Assembly (NCBI GenBank): GCA_934513205.1
Contig: CAKSWU010000010.1
Span: forward strand, 1-64,000
Length of the DNA stretch: 64,000 bases
Direction of reading: 5' to 3'
From: an uncultured Faecalibacterium sp.
GTDB lineage: Bacteria > Bacillota > Clostridia > Oscillospirales > Ruminococcaceae
Shown here: positions 8,135 to 16,955 of the stretch, piece after piece
Position numbering within the stretch: position 1 is the stretch's first letter
Layout: every line of letters begins with the position of its first letter
Made by a program: the position numbers and the translations under genes
The notes under the pieces: generated by a model
What the model saw: the letters and a program-made list of their open reading frames with translations, nothing else
Database searches by the model: none
What the model was told of the DNA's origin: nothing

Positions 8135-9421
8135 TCAGTCCTCGAACAGCGGCTTCATCATGGGCAGAAAATCCAGCGTTGCAAAATAATCCCGGGGCGT
8201 CTGGGCGCGGCGGATCAGCCGGTGAGAGCCGTCCTCGCACAGCAGCACCTCGGCGCAGTGCAGCTTGCCGTTGTAGTTGTAGCCCATCGCCGAACCGTGA
8301 GCACCGGTGTCGTGGATATAAAGGATATCCCCGATGTCGATCTTGGGCAGCATCCGGTCGATGGCAAACTTGTCATTGTTCTCGCACAGACCGCCCACCA
8401 CGTCGTACTTGTGGTCGCAGGGCGCATTTTCCTTGCCCAGCACCGTGATGTGATGATAGGCACCGTACATGGCAGGACGCATCAGGTTGGCGGCGCAGGC
8501 ATCCAGACCAATGTATTCCTTGTAGATGTGCTTTTCGTGGATCGCCGTTGCCACCAGCGCACCGTAGGGGCCGGTGGTGAAGCGGCCCATCTCGCTGAAG
8601 ATGGCCACATCGCCCATACCGGCAGGCACAAGGATCTCCTCAAACTTTTTGCGCACGCCCTCGCCGATGGCCATGATGTCGTTTTCGGACTGTTCCGGGC
8701 GGTAGGGGATGCCCACGCCGCCGGACAGGTTGATGTAGCGGATGTGGGCACCGGTGGCCTTCTGCACTCGGACAGCCAGCTGGAACAGGATGCCTGCCAG
8801 CTCCGGGTAGTAGGCATCCGAGATGGTGTTGGAGGCCAGGAACGCATGGATGCCAAAGTTCTTTGCACCCTTTGCCATCAGCTTTTTGTAGCTTTCGATC
8901 ATCTGCTCCTCGGTCATGCCGTACTTGGCATCACCGGGCTTGTCCATGACCTGAAAACCCTCTTTGCTCTCACCCAGCTGGAAGGTTCCGCCGGGGTTGT
9001 AGCGGCAGAAGATATTCTCCGGCACACCTGCCACACGCTCCAGAAACTCCACCATAGTGGCATCGTCCAGATTGATGTAGGCACCCAGTTCATAGGCTTT
9101 CTGCATATCCTCCACCGGAGTCTGGTTGGAGGAAAACATGATCTCCTCACCGGTAAAACCGCAGACCTCACTGAGCATCAGCTCGGTCAGAGAAGAGCAG
9201 TCCACGCCACAGCCCTCCTCCTTGAGGATCTGCAGGATCACAGGGTTCGGCAGCGCCTTGACGGCAAAATACTCTTTGAAGCCCTTGTTCCAGCTGAACG
9301 CCTTGTTGATGCGGCGGACATTCTCGCGAATGCCCTTTTCATCGTAAACGTGAAACGGCGTGGGCACATCCTCAATGATCTGCTGCGCCATCGCCTCGGT
9401 CAGAAACGGTTTCTTTTCCAT
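8135..9421 (-). CDS. lysA: Diaminopimelate decarboxylase
   Basis: LysA converts meso-diaminopimelate to lysine, using PLP. The 428-aa product has the alanine-racemase-like barrel with the PLP lysine in EYFAVKALPNP (near residue 48), the glycine-rich phosphate-binding SGGVGIPYRP, and the C-terminal substrate region. The normally conserved CESGD active-site block appears as CENNDKFA, so Cys-Glu are kept but the next residues differ; a related amino-acid decarboxylase cannot be excluded. The ATG at 9421 has GAGAGGG upstream. The next gene upstream in the same direction is the CapD-like dehydratase, 88 nt away. Confidence 0.87.
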   Translation of the reverse strand: MEKKPFLTEAMAQQIIEDVPTPFHVYDEKGIRENVRRINKAFSWNKGFKEYFAVKALPNPVILQILKEEGCGVDCSSLTELMLSEVCGFTGEEIMFSSNQTPVEDMQKAYELGAYINLDDATMVEFLERVAGVPENIFCRYNPGGTFQLGESKEGFQVMDKPGDAKYGMTEEQMIESYKKLMAKGAKNFGIHAFLASNTISDAYYPELAGILFQLAVRVQKATGAHIRYINLSGGVGIPYRPEQSENDIMAIGEGVRKKFEEILVPAGMGDVAIFSEMGRFTTGPYGALVATAIHEKHIYKEYIGLDACAANLMRPAMYGAYHHITVLGKENAPCDHKYDVVGGLCENNDKFAIDRMLPKIDIGDILYIHDTGAHGSAMGYNYNGKLHCAEVLLCEDGSHRLIRRAQTPRDYFATLDFLPMMKPLFED

Positions 9422-9509
9422 AGTTACATCCCTCTCATTTTGTGCAGTCCGGGACCGCCCTTTCTGCATTCTATCACACGCGGTCAACGTTCCGCGATGA
9501 TCTGTGTTT

Positions 9510-11405
9510 TTACAATTTCAGATTCTTGCGGGTGGGGGTAAAGGTAGGGATCATGGCTTCCAGCTGCTCCACCACGCCATCATCGTTGTGCTCTGCCGCG
9601 GCTGCCAGCTCCTGCAGCTGTTGATAGAACACTGCAAGGTCGATGGTACGAGGCGACGCCACAAAGATCTTGTTGTGCTGGGTGCGGCGCATCTTGTCCT
9701 GTTCCTCGTCCATCATCAGCTCCTCGTAGAGCTTTTCGCCGGGGCGCAGTCCCACGATACGGATCTCCATATTCACGCCCGGCTCGTAGCCATAGAAGCG
9801 GATAAGCTGTTTTGCCAGATCCATGATCTTCACCGGTTCGCCCATATCCAGCACATAAATGCTGCCGCTCTCTGCCAGCGCGCCCGCCTGCAGAACCAGC
9901 TGGGCAGCCTCAGGGATGGTCATAAAATAGCGCTCAATGTTGGGGTCGGTCAGGGTGACCGGTCCGCCCTTTTTGATCTGCGCCTCAAACAGCGGGATCA
10001 CGCTGCCATGACTGCCCAGCACGTTGCCAAAGCGCACCGCCACGCACTTCATGTCGGTGTTGCCTGCAAAGGTCTGGATGAGCATCTCGCAGATGCGCTT
10101 GGTGCAGCCCATGACGCTGGTGGGGTTCACTGCCTTATCGGTGGACAGCTGTACGAATCGCTCCACACCGTGCTCACTGGCGCTGACCAGCAGGTTTTTG
10201 GTGCCAAGAACGTTGTTCTTGACCGCCTCCGCCGGGCTGACCTCCATCAGCGGCACATGCTTGTGCGCCGCGGCATGGAACACCACCGTGGGGTGATAGG
10301 TCTCGAACACCTCGTCCAGCCGTTTTTTGTCCCGGATGGAGCCGATGAGCACTGTGACCGGGATATCTCTGCCGTATTTCTGCTGCAACTCCATCAGCAG
10401 CTCATAGGCACAGTTTTCGTAGATGTCAAAGATCAGCAGCTTGCCGGGGTGGAAACGCATCACCTGACGGCACAGTTCGCTGCCGATGGAGCCGCCGCCG
10501 CCCGTCACCAGCACGGTCTTTCCGGTGAGGTAGCCGGAGATCTGATCTGTGTCCAGCGTGACCTCGTCACGGGAGAGAAAGTCCGCAGTGTTCAGCTCGC
10601 GGAACGCGCCCTGCTGCGGCGCACCTGCACCCACGCTCTGCGGGTCGCTGAGCACCTGCACTGCGCAGTGGGTGCTGACACACAGGTCGATGACATGGCT
10701 CAGGCGGCTGCCCTTCAGGGTGGGGATGGCAATGATGATGCTGTGGATGCCGTAGCGCTTGCACAGCTCCGGGATCTGCTCCAGCGTGCCCTTGACCGGC
10801 ACGCCGTGGATGGTCTGGTTGAGCTTTGCGAGGTCGTCGTCCACCGCCACCACGGCGTGGCCGTATTCCTTGTTGGACTTGCACACATTGATGGCCCATG
10901 CCCCGGCCTCGCCTGCGCCCACGATCATCACCGGGCGGTTGGGGTCCTTCACCGGGACACGGCGCAGCCGCTCGCCCAGCGGGTGGTTCAGGAACAGCCG
11001 CCATGCCAGACGGCTGCCGCCCACCAGCAGGAAGATCAGCACCGCCGCCATGCAGTTGGCAGAGTTGAACAGGACGCCGTGGATGCACAGGCGGTTGATC
11101 AGATAGACCGCCGCCGTGGGCACACCCACTGCGCAGGCCAGACGGAACAGATCCCGCTCGCCAGCATACTTCCACAGCACCGAGTACAGCCCGCCCGCCA
11201 GAAAGCAGACGACATACAGCACCACGATCCACGGAAGATTTTCATACAGGATCGCACGATTGCGGGGCCACCATGCGGCCTCCACTGCACCGTCAGCCCG
11301 CAGCAGCAGTGCAAAATAAAAGCTGAACGCAACAATGGCTGCATCCAGCAGCACAAGCACTGCGCGGCGTGCCAGCACTGGCAGTGTGTTCTTTTTGTCT
11401 TTCAC
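9510..11405 (-). CDS. Membrane-bound nucleotide-sugar 4,6-dehydratase (CapD/PglF/WbpM type)
   Basis: The 631-aa product has about four N-terminal transmembrane helices (first ~150 residues), a first Rossmann-like CoA-binding-type domain (VMIVGAGEAGAWAI) and a C-terminal extended-SDR domain with GGGGSIGSELCRQV. The SDR catalytic region reads STDKAVNPTSVMGCTKR: Met replaces Tyr in YxxxK, as in PglF/WbpM UDP-GlcNAc 4,6-dehydratases. It probably makes a UDP-4-keto-6-deoxyhexose for surface glycans or protein glycosylation. I chose GTG at 11405, preceded by AAAGAGGG; an upstream GTG at 11447 has a poorer site. No other glycan genes are adjacent. Confidence 0.9.
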   Translation of the reverse strand: MKDKKNTLPVLARRAVLVLLDAAIVAFSFYFALLLRADGAVEAAWWPRNRAILYENLPWIVVLYVVCFLAGGLYSVLWKYAGERDLFRLACAVGVPTAAVYLINRLCIHGVLFNSANCMAAVLIFLLVGGSRLAWRLFLNHPLGERLRRVPVKDPNRPVMIVGAGEAGAWAINVCKSNKEYGHAVVAVDDDLAKLNQTIHGVPVKGTLEQIPELCKRYGIHSIIIAIPTLKGSRLSHVIDLCVSTHCAVQVLSDPQSVGAGAPQQGAFRELNTADFLSRDEVTLDTDQISGYLTGKTVLVTGGGGSIGSELCRQVMRFHPGKLLIFDIYENCAYELLMELQQKYGRDIPVTVLIGSIRDKKRLDEVFETYHPTVVFHAAAHKHVPLMEVSPAEAVKNNVLGTKNLLVSASEHGVERFVQLSTDKAVNPTSVMGCTKRICEMLIQTFAGNTDMKCVAVRFGNVLGSHGSVIPLFEAQIKKGGPVTLTDPNIERYFMTIPEAAQLVLQAGALAESGSIYVLDMGEPVKIMDLAKQLIRFYGYEPGVNMEIRIVGLRPGEKLYEELMMDEEQDKMRRTQHNKIFVASPRTIDLAVFYQQLQELAAAAEHNDDGVVEQLEAMIPTFTPTRKNLKL

Positions 11406-11513
11406 GAAAGAAGCCCTCTTTGATCCGGCACAGCACAAAAGCCGCACCTCTATTTTCAGCCGGGGAGCCCCGCCTGTGCAGAGCTGCCGCCGGGCGGACA
11501 GGCCTGCCCTACT

Positions 11514-11542
11514 AGTATACTCAGAATCCTGCGCTGTGTCCA
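11514..11542 (-). promoter_or_regulatory. Promoter of the CapD-like gene
   Basis: On the minus strand TGGACA (11542-11537), 17-nt spacer, TATACT (11519-11514), giving a leader of about 105 nt ahead of the GTG at 11405. Confidence 0.6.
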
Positions 11543-11570
11543 GAAAAAACCGATATTTCTGCGATTTGCC

Positions 11571-11603
11571 AAAACAAAAAGGAGAAGCCCGAAGGCTTCT
11601 CCT
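11571..11603 (-). terminator. pta terminator
   Basis: GGAGAAGCC pairs with GGCTTCTCC around CGAA/TTCG (11581-11602), followed on the minus strand by TTTTTGTTTT. Confidence 0.9.
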
Positions 11604-11623
11604 CTAATGCGCTAAAACGATGC

Positions 11624-12649
11624 TCAGGACTGGCAGGCAGTGATCAGGCTCATCTTGTAGACCTCGTCTGCGTTGCAGCCGCGGGACAGGTCGTTGATGG
11701 GAGCGTTCAGGCCCTGCAGGATGGGGCCGTAAGCGGCATAGCCGCCCAGACGCTGTGCGATCTTATAGCCGATGTTGCCGGCCTCGATGCAGGGGAAGAT
11801 GAAGGTGTTGGCCTGGCCTGCCACCTTACTGCCCTTGCACTTGACCTGTGCCACCTCGGGAGCAACGGCTGCGTCAAACTGCAGCTCGCCGTCCACAGCC
11901 AGCTCGGGGTCCATCTCCTGAGCCTTGATGGTAGCGTCGTGGCTCAGGGCCACCGTGCCGCCCTTGCCGGAGCCCTTGGTGGAGAAGCTCAGCACAGCCA
12001 CCTTCGGGTCGATGCCGAACAGCTTTGCGGTGCGGGCGGTCTCAACAGCCACCTCTGCCAGCTTGGAAGCGGCAGACACCTTGACCTCGCCGGTAGCCTT
12101 GTCCACGGTATCGGTGTAGTCGATGTTCACGGCGCAGTCGCCCATGGCAATGCGCTTCAGGCCCTCTTCGCCGCAGTCGCGGTCCAGAATAAAGCAGGAG
12201 CTCACCAGATGTGCACCCTTCTTGGTCTTAACCAGCTGCAGAGCGGGACGGATGGTGTCGGCGGTGGAGTAGGTAGCGCCGCCCAGCAGACAGTCGGCCT
12301 TGCCCATCTTCACCAGCATGGTGCCGAAGTAGTTGGACTTCTTCAGCAGGGCGGTGCACTCCTCCGGGGACTGCTTGCCCTTACGCAGCTCCACCATGGT
12401 GTTGACCATCTCATCGAAACCTGCATAGGTCTCAGGGTCGATGATCTCGGCAGCGGAAATATCAAAATTACCGGCGGCGGCAGCAGCCTTGCACTCTGCC
12501 TCGTTGCCCACCATGACGACCTTCAGCAAACCCTCGGCCAGCAGCTTGCTGGCTGCCTCCAGGATGCGGGGATCATTGCCCTCGGTGAAAACGATCGTCT
12601 TGGGATTTGCCTTCAGCTGTGCTACCAGCGGTGCAAACATATCAGCCAT
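11624..12649 (-). CDS. pta: Phosphate acetyltransferase
   Basis: Pta interconverts acetyl-CoA and acetyl phosphate in acetate fermentation or assimilation. The 341-aa single-domain form is typical of Gram-positive bacteria. Recognisable blocks include FTEGNDPRILEAA at the N terminus, GGATYSTADTIRPAL (near 123), STKGSGKGG (near 225), and GQANTFIFPCIEAGNIGYKIAQRL near the C terminus (family PTA_PTB). The ATG is preceded by GGAGG. ackA is not adjacent; the gene appears monocistronic with its own promoter and terminator. Confidence 0.96.
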   Translation of the reverse strand: MADMFAPLVAQLKANPKTIVFTEGNDPRILEAASKLLAEGLLKVVMVGNEAECKAAAAAGNFDISAAEIIDPETYAGFDEMVNTMVELRKGKQSPEECTALLKKSNYFGTMLVKMGKADCLLGGATYSTADTIRPALQLVKTKKGAHLVSSCFILDRDCGEEGLKRIAMGDCAVNIDYTDTVDKATGEVKVSAASKLAEVAVETARTAKLFGIDPKVAVLSFSTKGSGKGGTVALSHDATIKAQEMDPELAVDGELQFDAAVAPEVAQVKCKGSKVAGQANTFIFPCIEAGNIGYKIAQRLGGYAAYGPILQGLNAPINDLSRGCNADEVYKMSLITACQS

Positions 12650-12728
12650 TGTGATTACCTCCGAATGTATATTTCAATTCCATCATTAGGCTCCTGTGCT
12701 GTTGGACACAAGGATGCCTTTCTCCCCT

Positions 12729-12756
12729 ATTCTAGCACACCCAGCAAAAAGTTCAA
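12729..12756 (-). promoter_or_regulatory. pta promoter
   Basis: On the minus strand TTGAAC (12756-12751), 16-nt spacer, TAGAAT (12734-12729), 80 nt before the pta ATG. Confidence 0.6.
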
Positions 12757-12774
12757 GACAAAATTGTGTTTTAA

Positions 12775-12783
12775 TGCTATAAT
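12775..12783 (+). promoter_or_regulatory. Extended -10 promoter of the uracil-DNA glycosylase gene
   Basis: TGC followed by TATAAT (12778-12783). There is no good -35 at 17 nt, consistent with an extended -10 promoter. It is divergent from the pta promoter and about 70 nt from the ATG at 12852. Confidence 0.5.
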
Positions 12784-12851
12784 TTAAAAGAAAAGCAATT
12801 TCCGTTTTGTGAATTTATTATCATACTTTTTTTCAAGGAGATGGAACCATC

Positions 12852-13424
12852 ATGGATTGGGATACATTAAAAGCCGCCTGTCTTGCCTGCCAGAAGTGCG
12901 AGCTGTGTGCCGGGCGCACCAACGTGGTGTTCGGGCAGGGTGTGCAGGACGCCGAGGTGCTCTTTGTGGGCGAAGGCCCCGGCCAGAGCGAGGATGAGCA
13001 GGGCCTGCCCTTTGTGGGCCGCAGCGGGCAGCTGCTGGACCGGTACCTTTTTGCCATTGATCTGGACCGCAGTCAGAATTGCTACATCGCCAACATCGTC
13101 AAATGCCGCCCGCCCCAGAACCGGGACCCGCTGCCCGCCGAAAGCAACGCCTGCATGCCGTGGCTGCGGGAGCAGTTCCGGCTTTTGCGGCCCCGTATCG
13201 TGGTATGCCTTGGGCGTATTGCCGCCCAGCGGATGATCCGTCCGGACTTTTCCGTGACCAAAGAGCACGGTCAGTTCTTTGAAAAGAACGGCATCCTGTT
13301 CATGGGCACCTTTCACCCCGCAGCCCTTCTGCGCCAGCCCCAGAACAAGCCCGCCGCCTTTGAGGATTTTGTTGCTCTGCGGGACAGGATCGAAGCCGTG
13401 TGCGATCACACCTACCGGAAGTGA
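12852..13424 (+). CDS. Family 4 uracil-DNA glycosylase (Fe-S)
   Basis: It removes uracil from DNA to start base excision repair. The 190-aa product has the UdgA/family-4 features: an N-terminal CxxC pair (CLACQKCELCAGRTNVVFGQG) contributing cluster ligands, motif 1 GEGPGQSEDEQGLPFVGRSGQ, a later cysteine in IVKCRPPQNRDP, and the C-terminal TFHPAALLRQPQNKPA. AAGGAG precedes the ATG. Its 3' end overlaps the tail of ylbJ on the opposite strand by 13 nt (13412-13424). Confidence 0.94.
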   Translation: MDWDTLKAACLACQKCELCAGRTNVVFGQGVQDAEVLFVGEGPGQSEDEQGLPFVGRSGQLLDRYLFAIDLDRSQNCYIANIVKCRPPQNRDPLPAESNACMPWLREQFRLLRPRIVVCLGRIAAQRMIRPDFSVTKEHGQFFEKNGILFMGTFHPAALLRQPQNKPAAFEDFVALRDRIEAVCDHTYRK

Positions 13425-14476
13425 TCTGCTGCCCGGCACAGCTCCCATGCCGTCAGACAGCACAGAAAAAACGCCGCAAGGGCGCAGTCGGCGGGCACGC
13501 GGCGCATCAGGATCACCCGCTGCGGCAAGGTGCTGAAGGTCTCTGCCGCCTGCCGGGGCAGCCCCAGCCAGAACAGTGCCAGTGACAGCGGCAGATGCAC
13601 CGTCCGAGCTGCCAGCAGCCGCCGCAGTGAGACCTGCGGCGGGCAGAGGGTTCGTACCTGCAGCAGCACCGATGCTCCCTGCACGCTGAGCGCGGCGCAG
13701 CACAGGCTGCTGGCCCAGACGCCGGTGCGGGACGCGCAGTCACAGCCGGAACACACCTCCAGCAGCATGGCAGGCAGTGCCGCCCATGCGCCGGGCAGAA
13801 AACGGCTGACCCCCGCCGCCAGCAGACGGAAATATAATATGAACCCGCAGAGCTTCAGGTAAGTCACCGCCGCCTGCGCGACCAGAACATCCAGCCCGGG
13901 GAGCGGTGTCGTCTCCTGCGGGCTTTTATGCGTCCCTGCGTGTCCGGGGTCTCCGGCCATCCGGTTCAGCAGCGCCGCCGAGAGCCAGCCCGCCACCACC
14001 TGCGCGGCAAACAGCTGCACCCCCAGTGCGCAGCTGCCCAGCAGCTGCCCGCCGACAGTCAGGATGACAAAGGACGGGCCGGAGCAGATGCAGGCCGGCA
14101 GAAGAGCCGCAGCTGCCCGCGTCGACAGCCGCCCGCTGCGCACGGCTGCCGATGCTGCGGACGCCGCCGGGGCAAACCCACCCACAAAGCCCAGCAGCAG
14201 TACCCCGCCTGCGCTTTTGGCATCCATGCCCCGCAGCCCGATGCCGCGGGCTACCGGGCGGAAAACAACGCCAAGCGTCTCCCCTGCCCCGCTGCAGGCC
14301 AGCAGCGATGAAACCAGTAAAAACGGGTACAGTGACACCAGCAGCGGTCCGCCGCAGAGGGCAAGCCCCTGCCGCAGGCTGTCGGCACACAGTCCCGGCT
14401 CTGCGAACACCAGCACTGCCGTGGCAAGTGCCAGCACCCGGTATGACATTGCACAGATCTTCCGGTTCCGATTCAT
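13412..14476 (-). CDS. ylbJ: YlbJ-like sporulation integral membrane protein
   Basis: A 354-aa polytopic protein with about eight hydrophobic segments and nucleoside-recognition (Gate) domain character. The stretch GFVGGFAPAASAASAAVRSG, then LLPACICSGPSFVILTVGG, matches the position and pattern of the YlbJ core (Gly-rich loop, then CxxSGPxF). YlbJ is a mother-cell protein of the sigma-E regulon in Bacillus, needed for heat-resistant spores. I chose ATG at 14476 because GGAGGG lies 7 nt upstream. It is divergent from yqfC-yqfD, which supports a sporulation assignment. It is slightly shorter than Bacillus YlbJ (about 400 aa). Confidence 0.78.
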   Translation of the reverse strand: MNRNRKICAMSYRVLALATAVLVFAEPGLCADSLRQGLALCGGPLLVSLYPFLLVSSLLACSGAGETLGVVFRPVARGIGLRGMDAKSAGGVLLLGFVGGFAPAASAASAAVRSGRLSTRAAAALLPACICSGPSFVILTVGGQLLGSCALGVQLFAAQVVAGWLSAALLNRMAGDPGHAGTHKSPQETTPLPGLDVLVAQAAVTYLKLCGFILYFRLLAAGVSRFLPGAWAALPAMLLEVCSGCDCASRTGVWASSLCCAALSVQGASVLLQVRTLCPPQVSLRRLLAARTVHLPLSLALFWLGLPRQAAETFSTLPQRVILMRRVPADCALAAFFLCCLTAWELCRAADHFR

Positions 14477-14549
14477 AAGCGCACCCTCCACATCCATATA
14501 TATGTAGCAGCCTGCCGTGGACATCACAGCGGGCCGGGAGGGGACCAAG

Positions 14550-14846
14550 ATGCCAAAGATCCGCCGCAGGCGTTCCTCGGTGCGGGACTGGCTGGCCGCG
14601 CTGTTTCGTCAGCCGTCCCGGACAGCCTACCGCATGCCTGCCATTTATCAGAGCGGCGGACGAATGGAGATCGAGCACTTCCGTGCAGTCCTGACCTATG
14701 ACGGAGACCGGCTGTGCCTGCAAATGCCCCGGGGGCGGCTGACCATCTACGGCGATGGACTGAAGATCCTTACCCTGACCGCCACCCGCCTGACCCTCTG
14801 CGGCAGGGTCCTGCGCACAGACTTTTCGGACGAACAGGAGGCGTGA
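14550..14846 (+). CDS. yqfC: YqfC/YabP-family sporulation protein
   Basis: A 98-aa protein. Residues about 38-95 (MEIEHFRAVLTYDGDRLCLQ, then GRLTIYGDGLKI and LTATRLTLCGRVLRTDF) fit the YabP/YqfC family, which consists of a short beta-rich domain. YqfC is a sigma-E-controlled sporulation protein in Bacillus. The ATG at 14550 follows GAGGGG. Its stop codon is immediately followed by the yqfD ATG, and the yqfC-yqfD pairing is the conserved arrangement in spore formers. Confidence 0.82.
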   Translation: MPKIRRRRSSVRDWLAALFRQPSRTAYRMPAIYQSGGRMEIEHFRAVLTYDGDRLCLQMPRGRLTIYGDGLKILTLTATRLTLCGRVLRTDFSDEQEA

Positions 14847-15989
14847 ATGGAACCGCTACGGCTCTGGGCTGCGGTGGAATTCACTGCACACAACGGCAGC
14901 ACCGCAGCCCTGCTCACCGCCGCCGCGCAGGCGGGGCTGCACCCCTACGGCGTCACTGCCCTGCCCGGCGGCTTCCGCGCCCACTGCGCCCCATGGCAGT
15001 ACCGCCGCTATGCAGCGCTGGCCCGGAAATACCGCGTCCGGCTGCGGATCTGCAAACGACAAGGGGCTTTTTTCCGGGTCCGTTCTCTGCTGCGGCGCAC
15101 GGGGCTCTGGGCAGGGCTGGCGGTCTTCGTGCCGCTGCTGCTGTGGAGCCAGCAGTTCGTCTGGGCGGTGGACGATTCTTCCCTCACCGTGGGACAGGCC
15201 GCCCGGGCAGCTGCCACCCTGCGGGAGGCCGGCCTGCAGCCCGGTGCCTCCGTGACCGGAGAAAAACTTGCCGCCGGAGAGTATGCCCTGCTGCGCAGCG
15301 GCGAGTTTTCATGGTCCAGCCTGAACTTTGCCTGCGGGCGGCTGAAGGTAGAGCTTGCTGCCGCTGCCCCAAAGCCCGACATTGCCGCCGGGAGCCTTCG
15401 CGGCATCCGCGCAAAATGCAGCGGCACTGTGATGGAGGCAGAGCTTGCCAGCGGTACCATGCTGGTGGTGCCCGGGCAGGATGTGGAAGCCGGGCAGGGA
15501 TTGATCGGCACTGCCCGCAGCCGCCGGGACGGCACCCTCATCTTTGCCCCTGCTGCCGGGATCGTCCGGGCGCAATTTGAATGGAGCGACAGCCAGACCG
15601 TCCCGCTGCGGGAGGTCGTTTTGCAAAACACTGGACGTTCTACCGCAGAATATCAGCTGACTGTGCTGGGCCGCACCCTCACACTCCCCGCGCAGCCGCA
15701 TGGGGAGAATGCCGAGGTCCGAACCCGGCATTTCCAGCCGGAGACCCCGCTGTCGGGGCTTTTTTGGCCTTGTTCGGTGCAGGAGACCCGGCACTATGAG
15801 CAGATGCCGACCTCCTTACTCCGCACCGAAGAGCAGGCCGCCGCACTGGCCCGGCTGCGCAGCCTGCAGGCACTGCGCGCCGCATGGCCCGATGCTCAGC
15901 TGCTTGCCCGGCAGGAAAGCTGTGCCGTCTGCGGCGAGCAGTTTGCCTATGACGCCACCTATACCATCGTTGCCGACATCTGCGAATAA
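14847..15989 (+). CDS. yqfD: YqfD-family sporulation protein
   Basis: A 380-aa protein with an N-terminal domain of about 85 residues (ending YRVRLRICKRQGAFFRVRSLLRR), one transmembrane segment (GLWAGLAVFVPLLLWSQQF, near 90-112), and a large extracytoplasmic domain. This layout and the RxGxxF...R motif before the membrane segment are characteristic of YqfD. AGGAGG precedes the ATG, zero nt after yqfC. In standard spore formers phoH follows; here a terminator follows instead. Confidence 0.82.
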   Translation: MEPLRLWAAVEFTAHNGSTAALLTAAAQAGLHPYGVTALPGGFRAHCAPWQYRRYAALARKYRVRLRICKRQGAFFRVRSLLRRTGLWAGLAVFVPLLLWSQQFVWAVDDSSLTVGQAARAAATLREAGLQPGASVTGEKLAAGEYALLRSGEFSWSSLNFACGRLKVELAAAAPKPDIAAGSLRGIRAKCSGTVMEAELASGTMLVVPGQDVEAGQGLIGTARSRRDGTLIFAPAAGIVRAQFEWSDSQTVPLREVVLQNTGRSTAEYQLTVLGRTLTLPAQPHGENAEVRTRHFQPETPLSGLFWPCSVQETRHYEQMPTSLLRTEEQAAALARLRSLQALRAAWPDAQLLARQESCAVCGEQFAYDATYTIVADICE

Positions 15990-16030
15990 AAAGCAGCTGC
16001 TGCACAAAATCCTGTGCAGCAGCTGCTTTT
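15989..16030. terminator. Bidirectional intrinsic terminator (yqfD / hslO)
   Basis: A perfect 18-bp stem (15989-16006 with 16013-16030) with a 6-nt loop and A/T runs on both ends, between convergent yqfD and hslO. Confidence 0.9.
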
Positions 16031-16036
16031 CTGCGT

Positions 16037-16951
16037 TTAGACGTTTGTTTTCTCGGTTTCCATTTTCTGTGCGGCCTGCGCGTCATACTCGGCGATCAGG
16101 TCGTTCAGGTCGTACTGGTACTTGCTGTGGCAGAAATGGCACACCACCTCGCAGTTTGGGTCCTCGTCCCGCATCCGGACCAGCTCCTTGCGGCCCAGAC
16201 TCAGCAGGACTTCCTTGGTGCGCTCGGCACTGCAGTCACACTGATACTGCACCTCGCGCTCATCCAGAACATTGGGGTCAAAACCCGCCAGCGCCATCTG
16301 CATCATGTCCTCGGGGGTCTTACCGGCATGGAGCAGCGTGGTGACCGAGGGCATGGCGTTGATGTTCTTTTCCAGCTGGTCGATCTCGGCATCGGTGGCA
16401 CCAGGCAGCAGCTGCACCATAAAGCCGCCGGCGCAGAGGATGGACAAGTCCTTGTCCACCAGCACGCCCAGCGCCATGACAGTGGGCACCTGTTCGCTGT
16501 AAGCGTAGTAGCTGGTCAGATCCTCGGCGATCTCGCCGGACACCAGCGGCACCTGCCCGACCGTGGGCTCCTTTTGCAGGCGGTTGTCCCGGATGACGGT
16601 CAGCACACCGTCCTTGCCCACGGCACCGCCCACGTCCAGATGTCCGTTCTCCTTTGCGGGCAGCTCCACCAGCGGGTTGTCAATGCAGCCCTTCACGTTG
16701 CCGGTGCCATCGGTGCAGGCAATGACCACGCCGGCAGGACCGCCGCCCGCAACCCGCAGGGTGATCTTGTCCTGATCGTCCTTCAGCATGGAGCCCATCA
16801 GGGTCGCGCCGGTGAGCAGACGGCCCAGAGCTGCACTGCAGGTGGCACTGGTGGTGTGGATCTTTTCGGCCTTGCGGACGATCTGGGTAGAGTCCACGCC
16901 GCAGAACACGACACCGCCGTTTTCCGACAGGCCGCGGATCAGATTTGCCAT
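16037..16951 (-). CDS. hslO: Redox-regulated chaperone Hsp33
   Basis: Hsp33 is a holdase that is switched on by oxidation of its C-terminal zinc centre. The 304-aa protein carries the ligands as CDC (YQCDCSAERT, near 240) and CHFC (VVCHFCHSKY, near 272), and the N-terminal fold with TGATLMGSMLKDDQDKITL. It is the last gene of lon-engB-methyltransferase-hslO, separated by only 4 nt from the preceding stop. Confidence 0.96.
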   Translation of the reverse strand: MANLIRGLSENGGVVFCGVDSTQIVRKAEKIHTTSATCSAALGRLLTGATLMGSMLKDDQDKITLRVAGGGPAGVVIACTDGTGNVKGCIDNPLVELPAKENGHLDVGGAVGKDGVLTVIRDNRLQKEPTVGQVPLVSGEIAEDLTSYYAYSEQVPTVMALGVLVDKDLSILCAGGFMVQLLPGATDAEIDQLEKNINAMPSVTTLLHAGKTPEDMMQMALAGFDPNVLDEREVQYQCDCSAERTKEVLLSLGRKELVRMRDEDPNCEVVCHFCHSKYQYDLNDLIAEYDAQAAQKMETEKTNV

Positions 16952-16955
16952 AGGT

